NCBI RefSeq assembly: GCF_030253575.1
Contig: NC_080568.1
Location: 2,311,501-2,375,500 of the forward strand
Source of the DNA: Rhododendron vialii
Taxonomy: Eukaryota; Streptophyta; Magnoliopsida; Ericales; Ericaceae
Direction of reading: 5' to 3'
Length of the DNA stretch: 64,000 nucleotides
Positions 35,979 to 48,025 of this stretch are shown here, in pieces (the stretch's first letter is position 1; each line of letters starts with the position of its first letter). The notes under the pieces were generated by a model that was given only the letters and a program-made list of their open reading frames with translations, was not told the origin of the DNA and made no database searches. Both the position numbers and the translations under genes were made by a program.

Positions 35979-36619
35979 TTCTTTTATGTTGATAATTTAA
36001 ATGCTGACACATACAAAATAATAACCACGAGTCATTTCGTTTCTCCTCGCATAAGAATTGCATGAGAGGATTCTAGTTCTTTCATAATATGTGAATGATG
36101 ATTCTCTCATGAAATCCATATGTGAGGAGAAGTGGAGCTACCACGATCCTATGTCATTCAGTTTAAATGTCTCAGGTTGTAAATTATTCATGCAAAAAAA
36201 AATTTTGAATATTGGAAATTAATAGGCATCTCAAAAATTACTACTTTTTTTTTTGTTTTTTAAAAAAGAAATGGACCGTCACAATCTAATGGTCCATTTC
36301 AAGTCTTATCATTCATTTCTCTCGAATCAAATATAGTTTGACCAAACACTTCGTAAAAATTTAGTCCCTACATATCATCCAAGCAATTTTTACTGATTCT
36401 ATTTATAATTCAAAAACGTACTCCTATAATGTACAATTCAAAACTTAAAATCCGAAAAGTAAATGATTCTCAAACATGCCGTAAGTAATTGGCGTATTCG
36501 TATCAAACACACGAACATGCCAAAAGACATTAGGAAATACCTGAGAACCTCTTTTAATGGTTCATTCCCTAAAATCTGCCAAGTTCAATGCTAGCTAAAA
36601 GCATTGTGCAATACTACTA

Positions 36620-36970
36620 TTGTGCAGGTAGTGTTAATAGGAATGAGGCTACTTTGGGAGGTTTTATTCGGGATTGTCAAGGAAATTGGATTGCAGGATT
36701 CCGACGGAAACATTGACTCATGCCTGGATTGCGACAGGGCATCGGGCTTTGAGGGATGGTCTCCAATTCATTATAGATAAGCAGCTCGGTGACGGAGAAA
36801 TCGAAGTGGACATAACGGATGACTCCAATTGAATGACATCATTTGGGACCTATTGCTCGGGACTGTCAAGACCTTCTCCGACATCTGGGTTGGCCTCCAA
36901 TCAATTATATCATGTAGGAAAGCTTCAAATGTGCCGACATTGTGACTAGATATGCTAAATCTACGCATGT
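36620..36970 (+). pseudogene. RNase H-like domain relic (non-LTR retrotransposon type)
   Basis: In pieces with stops and frameshifts, the plus strand reads EATLGGFIRDCQGNWIAGF, then RALRDGLQFIIDKQL, then EIEVDITDD, then LNDIIWDLL. This is the order of the plant RVT_3-type RNase H domain (strand with catalytic-type positions, 'LRDGL' helix, 'LEIE' strand). No intact frame exists. It is a relic of a LINE or a related host gene. Confidence 0.6.
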
Positions 36971-37221
36971 TTTGAATTTTCCCTCACTTTATTAAGATCC
37001 AGCCATTGGACTATTGGATGACTCTCGGGGTGTTTCTTATTCCGTACGATGTATCTCTAACTTTCAACGGAAGTTCCTTTTCACCAAAAAAAGAAGAGAG
37101 AGAGGTGAATAATGTTTGATTGCTCAATAAGTCTAGGACGAAAAACGGCTGGAACATTTTTGGACACTGGAGGTCATTAACGTATATAATCAAAGTCATA
37201 GGGTAACATTTGTAATACTTA

Positions 37222-37460
37222 GAGCCCGTTCCGCAAACGAAAAAAAGTTCTTATTTTTTAAAAAGGCAATTTCAAGCTCAAAAATTATGGTTTTATTGAA
37301 ATTTAAAAATATACAATATGGATCTTATTTGAAAGATCTCGATGAAATCTTTTATACGATGCAAAAAAAAATTGAAAATTTATTTTTCATTTACATTATT
37401 TTTTAGTTTGAAAATGTGAAATAAGCTGTTTATTTTTTAAAAAGATTTCTGGAACGGACC
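37222..37460. mobile_element. Tourist/Harbinger-like MITE with TTA duplication
   Basis: The ends GAGCCCGTTCCGCAAA and (reversed) GGTCCGTTCCAGAAA are imperfect inverted repeats. They are followed inward by paired 'ttattttttaaaaa' tracts. TTA at 37219-37221 and 37461-37463 is the 3-bp duplication expected for Harbinger-type elements. A diverged relative lies at about 54937-55159. Confidence 0.7.
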
Positions 37461-37951
37461 TTACACGTAGCAAGGTCATATTTGTGAAAAAGAACAGAGA
37501 TGTGTTTACATGTGGCAGGACATCTGGCCGAGCTTTGTCTTTAATGCCGACGAAATCGAGCAATTTGTGAACTTGAGAAATATTGCCGATGAAATAATTG
37601 TGGCAGTCTGGACAAAATAATTTTATGTTTCCTTTATACTTGAAGAACACCGCTGGCGGCGGAAAGCAGTAACTTGCAAAAATCAGACGGGTAGTGGCGA
37701 CGCTGGAAGACGAAAATGAGCTAGACAGCGACTCGCTTACGTCGGGGCTCAGGCTCTAGTCTTCATAGAGCTCTTCCTCCTGGCTGTGTTGGTCGGAAAT
37801 GTCGTCGAAGTAAATGAAGATTTTCTTCTTCAATTGAAACAGAATCTGCCTCTGACCACGGCATGCTGGAGAAGTACTAGTGGAACAACAACCATACAAT
37901 CGACGCACCTTTGAGACGAAGCTAATGCTGGATCTTGATGGAAAATGTGGA

Positions 37952-37955
<4 letters not shown>

Positions 37956-38015
<60 letters not shown>
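37956..38015. repeat. (AG)30 microsatellite
   Basis: Sixty bases of uninterrupted AG. It produces long arginine/glutamate and serine/leucine open frames on the two strands, which are artefacts rather than genes. Confidence 0.95.
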
Positions 38016-38017
<2 letters not shown>

Positions 38018-38553
38018 TTTGCAGAAAGAGAGGAGGAATGGCGAGATGAGTTGACGATGCGGAGTAAAAAGGGCAAAAAAGTCATGAGATACATATCCGA
38101 GCCTAAGCAGGTTTGCAAATAATATTCAGGGTTGGGATCAAACCGAACCTAAAAACCAGGACCGGCCTCTAATTTACTATATTTTTTTGAAGGAGGCCTG
38201 AAACAATTGCTTTCTAGGGTTCTACCCAGGGGGCCGACTGTTTATTTTCCCAACTTCTGTATCGTAATCTTCTATGTTTATCAGCACAATGGTGGGATAT
38301 GTAAGGGAGAGGTAGGGTTTGGAGTTGGAGTTAGTGCCTTAGCCGCGTAATGTGGATAGGGCTAGGGTTGTAAACGAACCAAGATGTTTGCTAGCAACAA
38401 GAGACGAGGCAAGGCTTGTTAGTAAATGATTCGAGCTCGAGTTTTGAGTTTGTTTAGTAAAGATGCCAAGCTCAAGCTAGTTGTAGCTCGGCTTTATTGT
38501 AATAGCTTGGTTTGTTTGTAGAGGTTCGGCTCGTGAAACTAAGCTCTAACACA

Positions 38554-38972
38554 CAGTGTTCTAAAAGGTAGGATTAATCGCCGATTAATTGAAAATTTGG
38601 CCTAACCGATTAGATTAATGCTAATCGTTTGAATTAGTCGGTCGGCGGAGTTAGTCGCCGGTTAATCATGGTTAATCGGTTGGCGTCTAGTAGGTGATAA
38701 GTCGATTAATCGGTTAATGAGCGATTAATCGGTTAATGGGCGATTAGTCGGGGTAAATCTGTATTTTTGGAAAACAAAGGGGGTAACTGTTATTTACTCG
38801 TACCAGTTTAATAACCTTCGAATCAGTCGTAGGGCTTGTTACCTGATCGCCTCTCATCTCTCTGGGAAGAAACCCAGTCATCGCCGACGCCACGCCCAGT
38901 CGATCGATCGCCTCTCATCGCGGACGCTAGTCAACGCCGCCGCCTCTCATCGCCGATCGCCTCACTGCTGTA

Positions 38973-39026
<54 letters not shown>

Positions 39027-39559
39027 AGCAGAAGGGAAGGAGGGAGTTTCTCTTCCCAATTTTTTTGGATGCTTGATATCCGGCTTCTGAGAACTCCCAC
39101 CTAGCAGTCTCTTTCTCTCTCTGCTGTAATTCTCCCACCTAGTAAATTTTTTTTTTAAATTTTAACACAACGTGTAGTATTGTAACTATTGTTTGGTGTA
39201 TATATAAATAAAGTAATTATACAGTCTATACTGGTTGGGCTAGTAATTATACAATAATTGTTTTTAAAATCTTTGAAATGTAGTTTCTATGTCTCTATAT
39301 TTGAAATGTTGAGAACTGTTAACATTCAGAAGTGTTAACATTGAGTATCCGATAGCCAAAGAGAACTAGGAAATTTTTTGGGAGAAGATATATCACATCA
39401 ACTAGGAAATCTGTGATTATTAATGGTAGGGAGGTTGCAGAATATTTTTTTAAAAAAAACCGACTAGTTGCTAAAGGGCGATTAATGGCCGATTAATAGG
39501 TCTCGAAGCTCGAAGGTGGTCGGCCGCCCTCCTAGCACCGAGCACTTTTTAGAACATTG
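38554..39559. mobile_element. Non-autonomous hAT element with perfect 8-bp target duplication
   Basis: CTAACACA occurs directly on both sides (38546-38553 and 39560-39567). The ends CAGTGTTCTAAAAGG and (reversed) CAATGTTCTAAAAAGTGC are short inverted repeats of hAT style. The interior has many copies of 'cgattaatcggttaatg' in its left part and one 'cgattaatggccgattaat' near its right end, plus a (CT)24 tract at 38976-39023. It also has a GC-rich patch (about 38870-38970, repeated 'tcgcctctcatcgc') that may be captured host sequence. There is no transposase. Confidence 0.85.
38976..39023. repeat. (TC)24 microsatellite inside the hAT element
   Basis: About 48 bases of TC repeats between a GC-rich segment and 'gtaagcagaaggg'. 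Confidence 0.95.
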
Positions 39560-40329
39560 CTAACACATCGATAACTAGGCTTGGCTCATTATTGTGGAGC
39601 CCCAGTTTCATCTTTGTTTGGCATAAGAGACTAAGAGAGATGCTCGTTCACCCCTCTTTGGGGATGAAAGTTCCTGGCTAATTCTTGTGTTAGCAGCACG
39701 TTGTACGGTATGTTCCTGCTAGGTATAAAAAGCCGACTGAGGAGGACTAACCAAAACTTGTACTGCCTTTCGCCCATGGTCCCCAGAACGTTCCAAGTCA
39801 AGAAAGGGTGGGTGGTGGACAAGACAGGCGGGACCTCTGAACAACCTGATGAACCCCGCTAAAGTGTACTTTGGGATTACATTGGACCCTTCATTTTGGT
39901 CTCTACACTTCATAATTAGCTTGCACCACTTAATGCATGTCATACGACCAAACTACATATTCATGATGCATCATTTGTCTGACCATATACTTCAAACATT
40001 GGTAATTGAATGGGTATTACAGCCGCCACTCTTTCCTTATTTGCCATTATGTGATTTATGTAGTTCTGGTAACAGAAAGTCGCTTAGGCCAACCTCCAAT
40101 TATGTATAAAAAAATTATTCCCACCGGAAGCTTCCACTTCAATTAGGGTGTGAGAGAGAGCTTAGTAAGTGCCTCCAAACCTTTCGTCATGAGCATTTTT
40201 TAAAACCACACTAGCCTTCCCATTGCTTTCATTTTTGGTAGCACAAGAAAGATATTGAGATTACTATTAATGTTTTATCAACCAATTGTTCTGTTTTGTT
40301 GTCGATTTAGGTACTCTTTTTTGGAAGGG

Positions 40330-43300
40330 ATGGATGCTGCTAATCAAGTGGACAACATACCTCCACCAGAATTCCATGAGTATGTCAAGGATCCACTCAT
40401 CGAACTTAGTTCAACAGACTCGAAAGAGCTTTGGCTCATTCAATGGCCGATGAACCAAGTAAGGTTTTTTGGTTCTTTTTGCCCGTCTCTTCCTTTTCGA
40501 ACACAATTTTACCATGAGACAACACGATGTTGTGTCAAACAAGGATATCGCCAATGTGGGCTAACGGTGGAAAAACCATTAACTTAGTAAATTAGAGAAG
40601 AATACCTTTTTACATTGCATTATACTCCTATTGGTTTCTAGGAACATGTAATTCACTCTAGACTTTTAGCCTTCCGCACTCCTCATGGGAGGGACAACAG
40701 GGGAGAAAGGAGTGTGAGATGCTAGAAAGACTTGTATATTTCAGTTTCCTAATAAAAAACTGATGGAGAAATCCATGTATTTACCTACAAAAAAGAGAAA
40801 GCCTACAATCCACAAAAGGAAAAATAGCAAGCATTATTTGGTAAACTACCATATCTCTTCTTTTTTGGATAAATAATCGAAGCATAATAGCACAGGCATT
40901 TGAGCAATGCGAACCATTTGTATGAAAATCGCAAAAAGGGCCGTAAAAGATTATATTACCAAGAAGGCATTAATGGAATGCCACCCATATACAATTGAAG
41001 GCCACAAGACAAACGGGTCCTATACACTTGCACTCCTATTCGATTGAAAAAGTTCAAACCAATCTAAAAATTGGTCAAGAGATGGAAAACAATCATACTT
41101 GTCCCAACTATACAATCTATTTAACAAAAAACTTTTGATTCTTGATAAAAGCTTTTCAACCCCTTCAAAGCATCTCGAATTTCTTTCACGCCAAATCACC
41201 CACATCAAACAAAGAGGGATCATAGCCCAAACATGCTTCCCTCCTTTTCCCACTCTAGCACCTTTCCAAGCAATTAAGAGTTTCATGACACTACTTGATA
41301 CAACCCACTGTATCCCAAACCAAGAGAAGATCAAAGTCCAAAGTTCTCATGCCACTGGGCAATGAAGGAGGAGGTGATTGACCGTCTCCATATCCCTTTT
41401 GCACATACAACACCAATTTACCAAGATTCTCTGTCTCCGAATCAAGTTATCGATAGTAAGAATCTTGCCTTGAGCCGCACACCAAACAAAGAAACTCATT
41501 TTAAGCGGAGCCGCTGTTTTCCAAATAGCTTGCCAAGGAAAGGAGGAATTACCCCTCCGACATAAAGCTAGATAAAAGGATTTCACTCGAAAGGCTCTAG
41601 ATGAAGATAGATTCCACCGCATCTCATCCTCCCCTTCTCCTAACCCCCGTACATCATACTCTAGAGAGCAACACCATCAAAGCCGCCTCCTCCTAGCCGC
41701 CTCCTCCTGTACACGCACATCTCTACACAAGCGGATATCCTAAACAGTAACTCCATTCTGGACATGGAGGTAATCATAAACTTTCACATCTTTGTCGCAA
41801 GCTAAAAGATAAATATCCGGAAAAGTTTCCCTCAAACATGCATCCCCACACCATACATGCTCCCAAAACTTCACTCTACACCCGTCACCAACCGCCATAC
41901 GAGTATTCTTACCAAAAACCTCCCCACCCATTCATAATGCCCCTCCAAAGCGCCACACCATAAAGGATCCTCACATCAAGGGAAGCCCAATCTCCTTACC
42001 CACATCCATACTTTGCCACTATTATCTTTCTCCACCATCTTTCCCTTTCACAAGCAAATCTCCAAAGCCATTTGCCCAACAAGGCTTGATTGAACAACTT
42101 TAACCTCCTCACACCCAAACCGCCCTCTCATGGGAGCGCAAACCTTGTCCCACTCAACTAGATGGTATTTAAACTTTCCCCTACACCACTCCAAAGAAAG
42201 TCTCTTTGTATTTTCTCTATTCTCTTAGCCACAGAAGCTGGAATGACAAATTGAGACATAAAGTAAATGGGCAAGCTAGAAAACGTATTTTTTGATTAAG
42301 GTCACTCTACCACCTTTTGGAATGTATTGCCGCTTCCAACTTGCCGACCTCTTCTGAAATCTTTCTTCAACTGAATCCCACACTGCCTTTGCTTTGTAAG
42401 AAGAACCCAACGGCAATCCCAAATATGACACCGGAAGTGCCGCCACCTTGCAGCCCAAAACATGAGCAATATCCCCTATGTCTTCAACCACACAAATCGG
42501 AATCATCTCTGATTTGCCCAAATTCACCTTGAGACCAGAAACAGTGTTGAAGCATAACAGGACACACCGAAGGTATCCCATCTGCTTCGGTTCCGCATCA
42601 CAAAACAACAAAGTATCACCAGCATAGAGAATGTGAGAGACCATCAACCCCATACCATTTACCTTGGCCACCTCAAAACCATGTAAGAAACCACCCTCAA
42701 CTGCTTTCTAAATCAACCGATTGGACGCTTCCATGACTAAAATAAAGAGAAGCGGGGGAGAGAAGATTACCCTGACGTAGACCTCTTGAAGTTTGAAAAA
42801 ACCCTGCAGGAGTCCCATTCACCATGATAGACATACTGACAGAAGAGTTGCAAAATTTTATCCATTTCCCCCACAGCTCTCCAAAGCCCATCAGTTGCAT
42901 AATGTAAATCAGAAAATCTCAATTAACATGATCATACGCTTTCTCAATATCTAGCTTGCAAATAATATCTTGAGTACCACTCTTTAATCTCGAGTCTATG
43001 CACTCATTAGCCACCAACACCGCATCAAGAATCTGTCTCCCCTCAACAAAAGCATTCTAAGACTCCGAAACAACCTTGCCCACCACCTTCTTCAAACGAA
43101 TTGCCAGCACTTTAGCCAACAACTTGTAAGCTCCGCCGAGTAAACTGATAGGTTTAAAATCCTTGATGTCTTCCGCTCCTCCCTTTTTTGTGATCAAAGC
43201 TACAAAAGAAGGATTCAAACTCCTTTCAAATTCTCCAAACCTCCAAAAATGGTGGAACATACCCAACACTTCTCCTCTCACCACTCCCCAACAACGTTGA

Positions 43301-45347
43301 AAGAAAGCCAATGACATACCATCCGGACCAGGCGCGTTGTCTCCATTCAAAGACTTTAAGGCATCTAACACTTCCGTTTCATCAAACGGTCTTTCCAGCC
43401 ATGAAGCCTCCTCAACCAAAATAGCATCAAACTCCAAATCGTCAACCAGGGGCGACTCTGCCCTCCTCCTTAAACAAACCGGCATAGAAGTTGGCCACGC
43501 CTGCTCTGATCTCGTCATTCTTCTCCAAAGTTCTATCCCCAGTTTGAATCTTCCCATACAAGTGTGTTAAGAGAAATCTATAGAATCTTGAAAGTGATCT
43601 TGAGAAGGTGAATCTTTTTTTTTTTTTTTCCAACTATTTGAAGTGCTAACAGAAAAGCTCTATAGTGGTTTTAACATATACAAAGAACTTTCAATGCCGT
43701 CAGAATGTCCGCCATTTCTTTCCTTTCGAATAATACACATCAAACATAGCAGAATCATCACACCTTTCTCCTCCTCACCAATTATAAGATAAACATCACA
43801 CTTCTGGATTCACCTGTCTACTTGAACCACGGGAGGATAAAGGACCAAAACTCCCACACATCATTATATAACGTTGGTTTTCTTCCACGCAAAATCAGCT
43901 TGTGTCGTGATGCGATGTTGCTGAAACTGATGTACAGTTCCAAATGACTTCCACAGTGGCCACCATAATCTTAGTTAGATTAGAAGGAAATCAGGAGGGC
44001 GTTTTTTGTAGTGTCCATTGTTGTTTCTGAAATCTAGCTTAGTCTGTTTTCAAGTTTACTAGATTTGTTCCTGGCATTGCAGGCTCCTGATTTTGATGGG
44101 CAAGAACTGACATTGAAGCTTCATCACGATGGATTGTTGGGCAGTTTTGAGGGCTCCTCTGGCAAGTATCAATTTGATAATGCTACATAGAAGAATGTGT
44201 TGTTTTGACACCCATGTCCTTTGTTTGGTGTGATTTCAATCTCTGGTGGTTGCTTGATACAAGCCTAGTTAGTTAAATTTATGATATGAGAGTGTTACAA
44301 AAAAAAAATGTGCCATATATGGAGACTGACAGTTCAGTATTACTAAGTGCATTTTTGCAAAACTTATATTGTGGTGAAATGTCTTTCGTGATGGCAGGAA
44401 AATCATATGATGTGGTCAATTTCAATGCGCAAGATCCAGATGCGACAGTTTTCCTATCATCTGCACTCGAATCACAAATTGGTAAGCCCTTGCATTTGAT
44501 GAGTTTCTTGCCTTTCACTCATTGTTGCAGTTGCTTCCTTTTCTTTTGCCTGAATGAATATTTTATCTAAGTGTATTGATTAACCGTGTTGTGGATTTAT
44601 GGTCCTTTTATGCATTATTGATGCCCCCTGGTTGCAATTGGTTTTACTTATGGGCCTAGGTATCCACCATAAGCCTTTCCTCGTTTGAACCTCGCCCTTC
44701 ACTTTAAGCCTATATGCCATATGATGAGCTTGAAGAGGATGAAGAGTCATTGTTTTCAAAATAAAGTCAATATATTAGTTGTATAGTTTTGTTAGTGATG
44801 TTCTTTACTATTGTCAAAGTGCTTGGGGTTTGTTCTCGCTATTACTGTACAAGGTGCATACTTTTTTCTTCTTCTTTTTTGGGGGTGAATACAATTTAAT
44901 GCACTTGTATGATGCTGTTTTATCCTATCCACAGTTGGGAAGATTTCACGCCGTGTGCAACTTATCCATTACCCAGACCCTAGTGAACTGGAGAAACAGA
45001 ATACCAATAAGCACAAGCAGATGTCTCAGAGATCTTCTGCCACTTCCTTGACCAATTCATCTCATCATCGTGCAACTCCTAGTAAGAGTGTTGGGGCAAA
45101 GAGCTCACATTCAGCTGGCACCTCAATGCGTAGTAGCAAATCTAAAAGTAGTAGCAAATCTAAAAGTTCTATGTCGGAGGTGGGGGAGCCATCAGGGCCT
45201 CCAAAGAAAAGGCATATTAAAGAGCCAACTGTGTCCAGGGAACAATCCACTCAAGACTCAGGGCGAGGTCATAGTGCAGTCACTTCTTCTGGGTCCGTAG
45301 AGCATTCTAATGAAAACATATCAAGGAAGAAAAAGAAACATGAGTAA
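40330..45347 (+). CDS. Mediator-associated protein 2-like nuclear protein (4 exons)
   Basis: Exons are 40330-40458, 44083-44161, 44398-44481 and 44935-45347, giving 234 residues. The N-terminal 100 residues are conserved-looking: an acidic start, then [37 protein letters not shown], and [16 protein letters not shown]. The C-terminal half is Ser/Lys-rich and disordered, with a tandem SSKSK duplication and a basic end (RKKKKHE) that could be a nuclear signal. This pattern matches my memory of Arabidopsis Mediator-associated protein 2 (At5g64680). A distant relation to RNA polymerase I subunit RPA34 is possible but unverified. Intron 2 must start with GC (44162, GGCAAGT) to keep the frame; introns 1 and 3 are GT-AG. 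Intron 1 (3,624 bases) contains a dead LINE. Start: first ATG, giving MDAANQVDN; an upstream 5'-UTR intron is possible. Confidence 0.78.
41020..43633 (-). pseudogene. Truncated, inactive LINE (L1-type) in an intron
   Basis: Minus-strand fragments, in order from 43633 down, cover reverse transcriptase ([17 protein letters not shown], then [11 protein letters not shown] after a stop at about 43060, then SRGLRQG, then the active-site region) and a C-terminal zf-RVT-like part ([52 protein letters not shown]). The active-site box reads YAGD instead of YADD, GLRQGDPLSP has become [10 protein letters not shown], and there are several stops and frameshifts. The endonuclease and ORF1 are missing, so it is 5'-truncated. 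It lies antisense in intron 1 of the Mediator-associated gene. No poly(A) tail is preserved at about 41000. Confidence 0.88.
44162..44397 (+). other. GC-AG intron
   Basis: This intron of the Mediator-associated gene begins GCAAGT after ...TCTG and ends GGCAG. Only this donor joins the reading frame as S-G-K-S-Y-D. The nearby GT (44166) would give an immediate stop. The exon base before the donor and GCAAGT fit the strong consensus typical of GC-AG introns. Confidence 0.8.
45133..45168 (+). repeat. 18-bp tandem duplication in coding sequence
   Basis: Two adjacent copies of an 18-base unit (TAGTAGCAAATCTAAAAG) duplicate six residues (SSKSKS) in the disordered tail of the Mediator-associated protein. 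The frame is preserved. Confidence 0.85.
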
Positions 45348-46446
45348 GGTATAGTCTATGCAAATGTTCTTTACGCCCTCCTTAAACTTGCCAAGCATTT
45401 CGAACGATAAAAACAATTGAAAGATTAGGTGTTCTGGGTTCAGGTTCCCGAAATTTTGCATTCTGTTGGCTTTTTATATAAGTTGAGTGGTTGTCTGTAA
45501 AACAATTAGAAAACCGAAATCATCAAACATTTTTGTTGAGTTGTGAATCTGGGGCTTTATTAGGAGTCGGTGTGATTTTGTGTACTTAATTTGTGCAGAG
45601 GCCTTTCCAATTCTTTGTTTAACTTCACTTATTTTCCTCTTTCATTTCTTTCTGATGTCCGTGGAAGTATTTATTTCTTTCTGTAGCCATCAGGGCCATG
45701 ATAATGCCTTCTGATGCTGTTCACGAGTACTTCTACAGACATAGTTCTTTGCTGTTTGTTTTTTTCTTGTGGGAAAGTTGAGTCATTTTTTCGGTTCCTC
45801 GTGCCCGAGTAACTTCTATTCCTTAAGACTCACACCTTAGATAAAGCAAGTAAATTTTCATATGCAAATCCTGAGTACTGTTTATTGAAATCAAGGGGGA
45901 AAAAACCCCTTCATGGAACACCTGACCGTCTGATCAATATATTGCAAGACTCGAATCCTTCATTTGATTTGGTGAACACGGTAGGTTGTAGTAGGTGAAC
46001 ACGGTATGTTGCAATCATCGTATTTGGTCATCAATGAATTTCTCAAAAAAAAGTAAGGAAATTTTTGGTAATGATGCCATTCCTGCAATTACAGCACTCA
46101 CACTCTCTCTCCTAAAGCAACGGCAGAAACTACAAAGGTTATGATCGTAGCACAATTGTTTGGACGAATGGACAATATCAATCATTAACATAACTTATTT
46201 GAGTTACTATTTTACTGTTATCTAGTAAGAGGCTTATGTTCATCTTCTTGTAATTCTGCTCTTTGGACAAAATAGGTATGTGTTGATACAAAAACTTTTG
46301 GGAGGGTGATGAAGTGAATTTTCAAGACAGTTGGAGAGTATTAATAAAGACAAACTTTTGGAACTATGATCCTTTTGTTGAATACAACGTATGTGAAGCG
46401 CCCTTTTTGTTACTTCATTTGTGTATGATATTTACTCTATTATTTA
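45348..46446. other. 3' UTR and spacer after the Mediator-associated gene
   Basis: AT-rich non-coding sequence. The first few hundred bases are probably the 3' untranslated region. No further gene or clear element is seen. Confidence 0.4.
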
Positions 46447-47465
46447 GTAGTATTTTTTTTCGTGTTTGAACTTGAATTCATTGAATGCAACATGGTACTG
46501 GTTTGAAGTATATATAGTTTGGAAAATAATTCAATTAGCACTATCTTATTAATACAATGTTATACTTATAGACAACCCATGCACGGCACTACTTAAAAAT
46601 TTATCAATTATTTAGAGTTTTTTTCATGTTTGAACTTGAATGAATGAAACACCGTACTCGTTTGAACTTTGAACTATACAGTTTGGAAAATAATTCAATT
46701 AGTACTATATCTTAGCAATGCAACATGGTACTTAAAGATAACCCTTGCACGCTACTATCTAATTCCTTATCTATTAAAAATTTAGTATTTTTTCATATTT
46801 GAACTTGAATTCAATGGATGCAACGTGGTACTGGTTTGAACTATATACTTTGGAAAATAATTCAATTAGTACTACTCCATCTTAGCAATGCAACGTGGTA
46901 CTTAAAGATAACCCTTGCACACCACTATCTAATTCCTTATCTATTAAAAATTTAGTATTTTTTCATATTTGAACTTGAATTCAATGAATGCAGCATGGTA
47001 CCGGTTTGAACTATATAGTTTGGAAAATAATTCAATTAGTACTATATCTTAGCAATGCAACGTGGTACTTAAAGGTAACCCTTGCACGTCACTATCTAAT
47101 TCATTATCTATTAAAAATTTACTCCCTCTGTCCCCTTTTTAAAGTCCAGTATTCTATTTTGGGTTGTTCCTTAATAAGTGTCCATTTTATAAAGTTAGTG
47201 GTTTCCATTTTGTCTCTAAAAGTATATTTCATTTTGAAAAGTTAGGGAGTAAAAGTGTAATGATGATGCCTCCATAGAGGGTAAGTAAGGAAAGTTGAGG
47301 TAAAAGTTAATGTGAAATGTATAATAATAATGTTTTATTAATAAGTTGGAGTTACGAAACAGGATACTTAAAAAAGGGACGGAGGGAGTAGTATTTTTTC
47401 ATATTTGAACTTGAATTCAACGAATGCAACATGGTACTGGTTTGAACTAAATAGTTTGGGCTTTT
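46447..47465. repeat. ~170-bp tandem repeat array interrupted by a MITE
   Basis: Units start near 46447, 46613, 46784 and 46954, with a partial fifth at 47389. Landmarks are 'tttgaacttgaattcaatgaatgcaacatggtactggtttgaac', split as 'gaacttgaattcaa', 'tgcaacatggtac' and 'tttggaaaataattcaattag', then 'gcaatgcaacgtggtac' and 'cccttgcac'. Agreement between units is high (about 85-95%), highest between the third and fourth. Unit four is separated from unit five by a Stowaway MITE. Confidence 0.85.
47122..47388. mobile_element. Stowaway MITE inside the tandem array
   Basis: CTCCCTCTGTCCCCTTTTT and AAAAAGGGACGGAGGGAG are near-perfect terminal inverted repeats with TA duplications (47120-47121 and 47389-47390). 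The insertion split the junction 'aaaattta|gtatttt' present intact between the other units. It is therefore younger than the array. Confidence 0.92.
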
Positions 47466-48025
47466 GAGGTCTCTCTGTCTCTCTCTCTAAAAGAGTTTCG
47501 ACGCTTATAGTTTTCCTGCCCCACCCCCCCCCCCCCCCCGGTTCCTCTCCTTCTCCCTTTCTCTCTATTGGCAGATCTATCCCCCTGATTTCAGCGAGCT
47601 CTGACGTCGATGAAGTTGATCATCACAAGAGTAGTTTGCCTGTGTGCTCCTTTGTCTCGTGTGTTCTTCTTTCTGATCATCCTGCAGTTCCATCAATGTT
47701 ATCAGACCAGCCCTGTCACGACCCCGAACCTAGGAGCATCGTCAAGTCGTCGTAACCGGCCGATGAGTCCTAATGCTCATCCAGGCCTCTTTTCTATAAA
47801 ATAGAAAATTTGGAGACAATTACTTGAGAAAAACATAACTAATTTATTTCTAAAAACACTTATTACAAAAACGTAACCAAACAATTACCAAGTTTTATTA
47901 CAAAACTCAAGCCTTCTGAAAAGAAAACATTGTATTATAATATCTACACAAAAGTACAACAGGAATGTCCCTGGGTAGCAACACCATCTCTATTCTTCAT
48001 GTGGAAAAATATTAATTTTCATAAG

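Noticed and set aside
37880..38122. Open frames rich in alternating Arg/Glu (plus) and Ser/Leu (minus)
   Set aside because: They are translations of the (AG)30 microsatellite and not genes.
46447..47465. CRISPR-like repeat array
   Set aside because: Units are about 170 bp, directly adjacent and degenerate in a plant genome; this is satellite-type repetition.
47610..47804. 64-codon frame starting MKLIITRVV with a signal-peptide-like N-terminus
   Set aside because: The short hydrophobic start could be chance. The tail is low complexity, it lies in repeat-rich DNA, and no homologue comes to mind.
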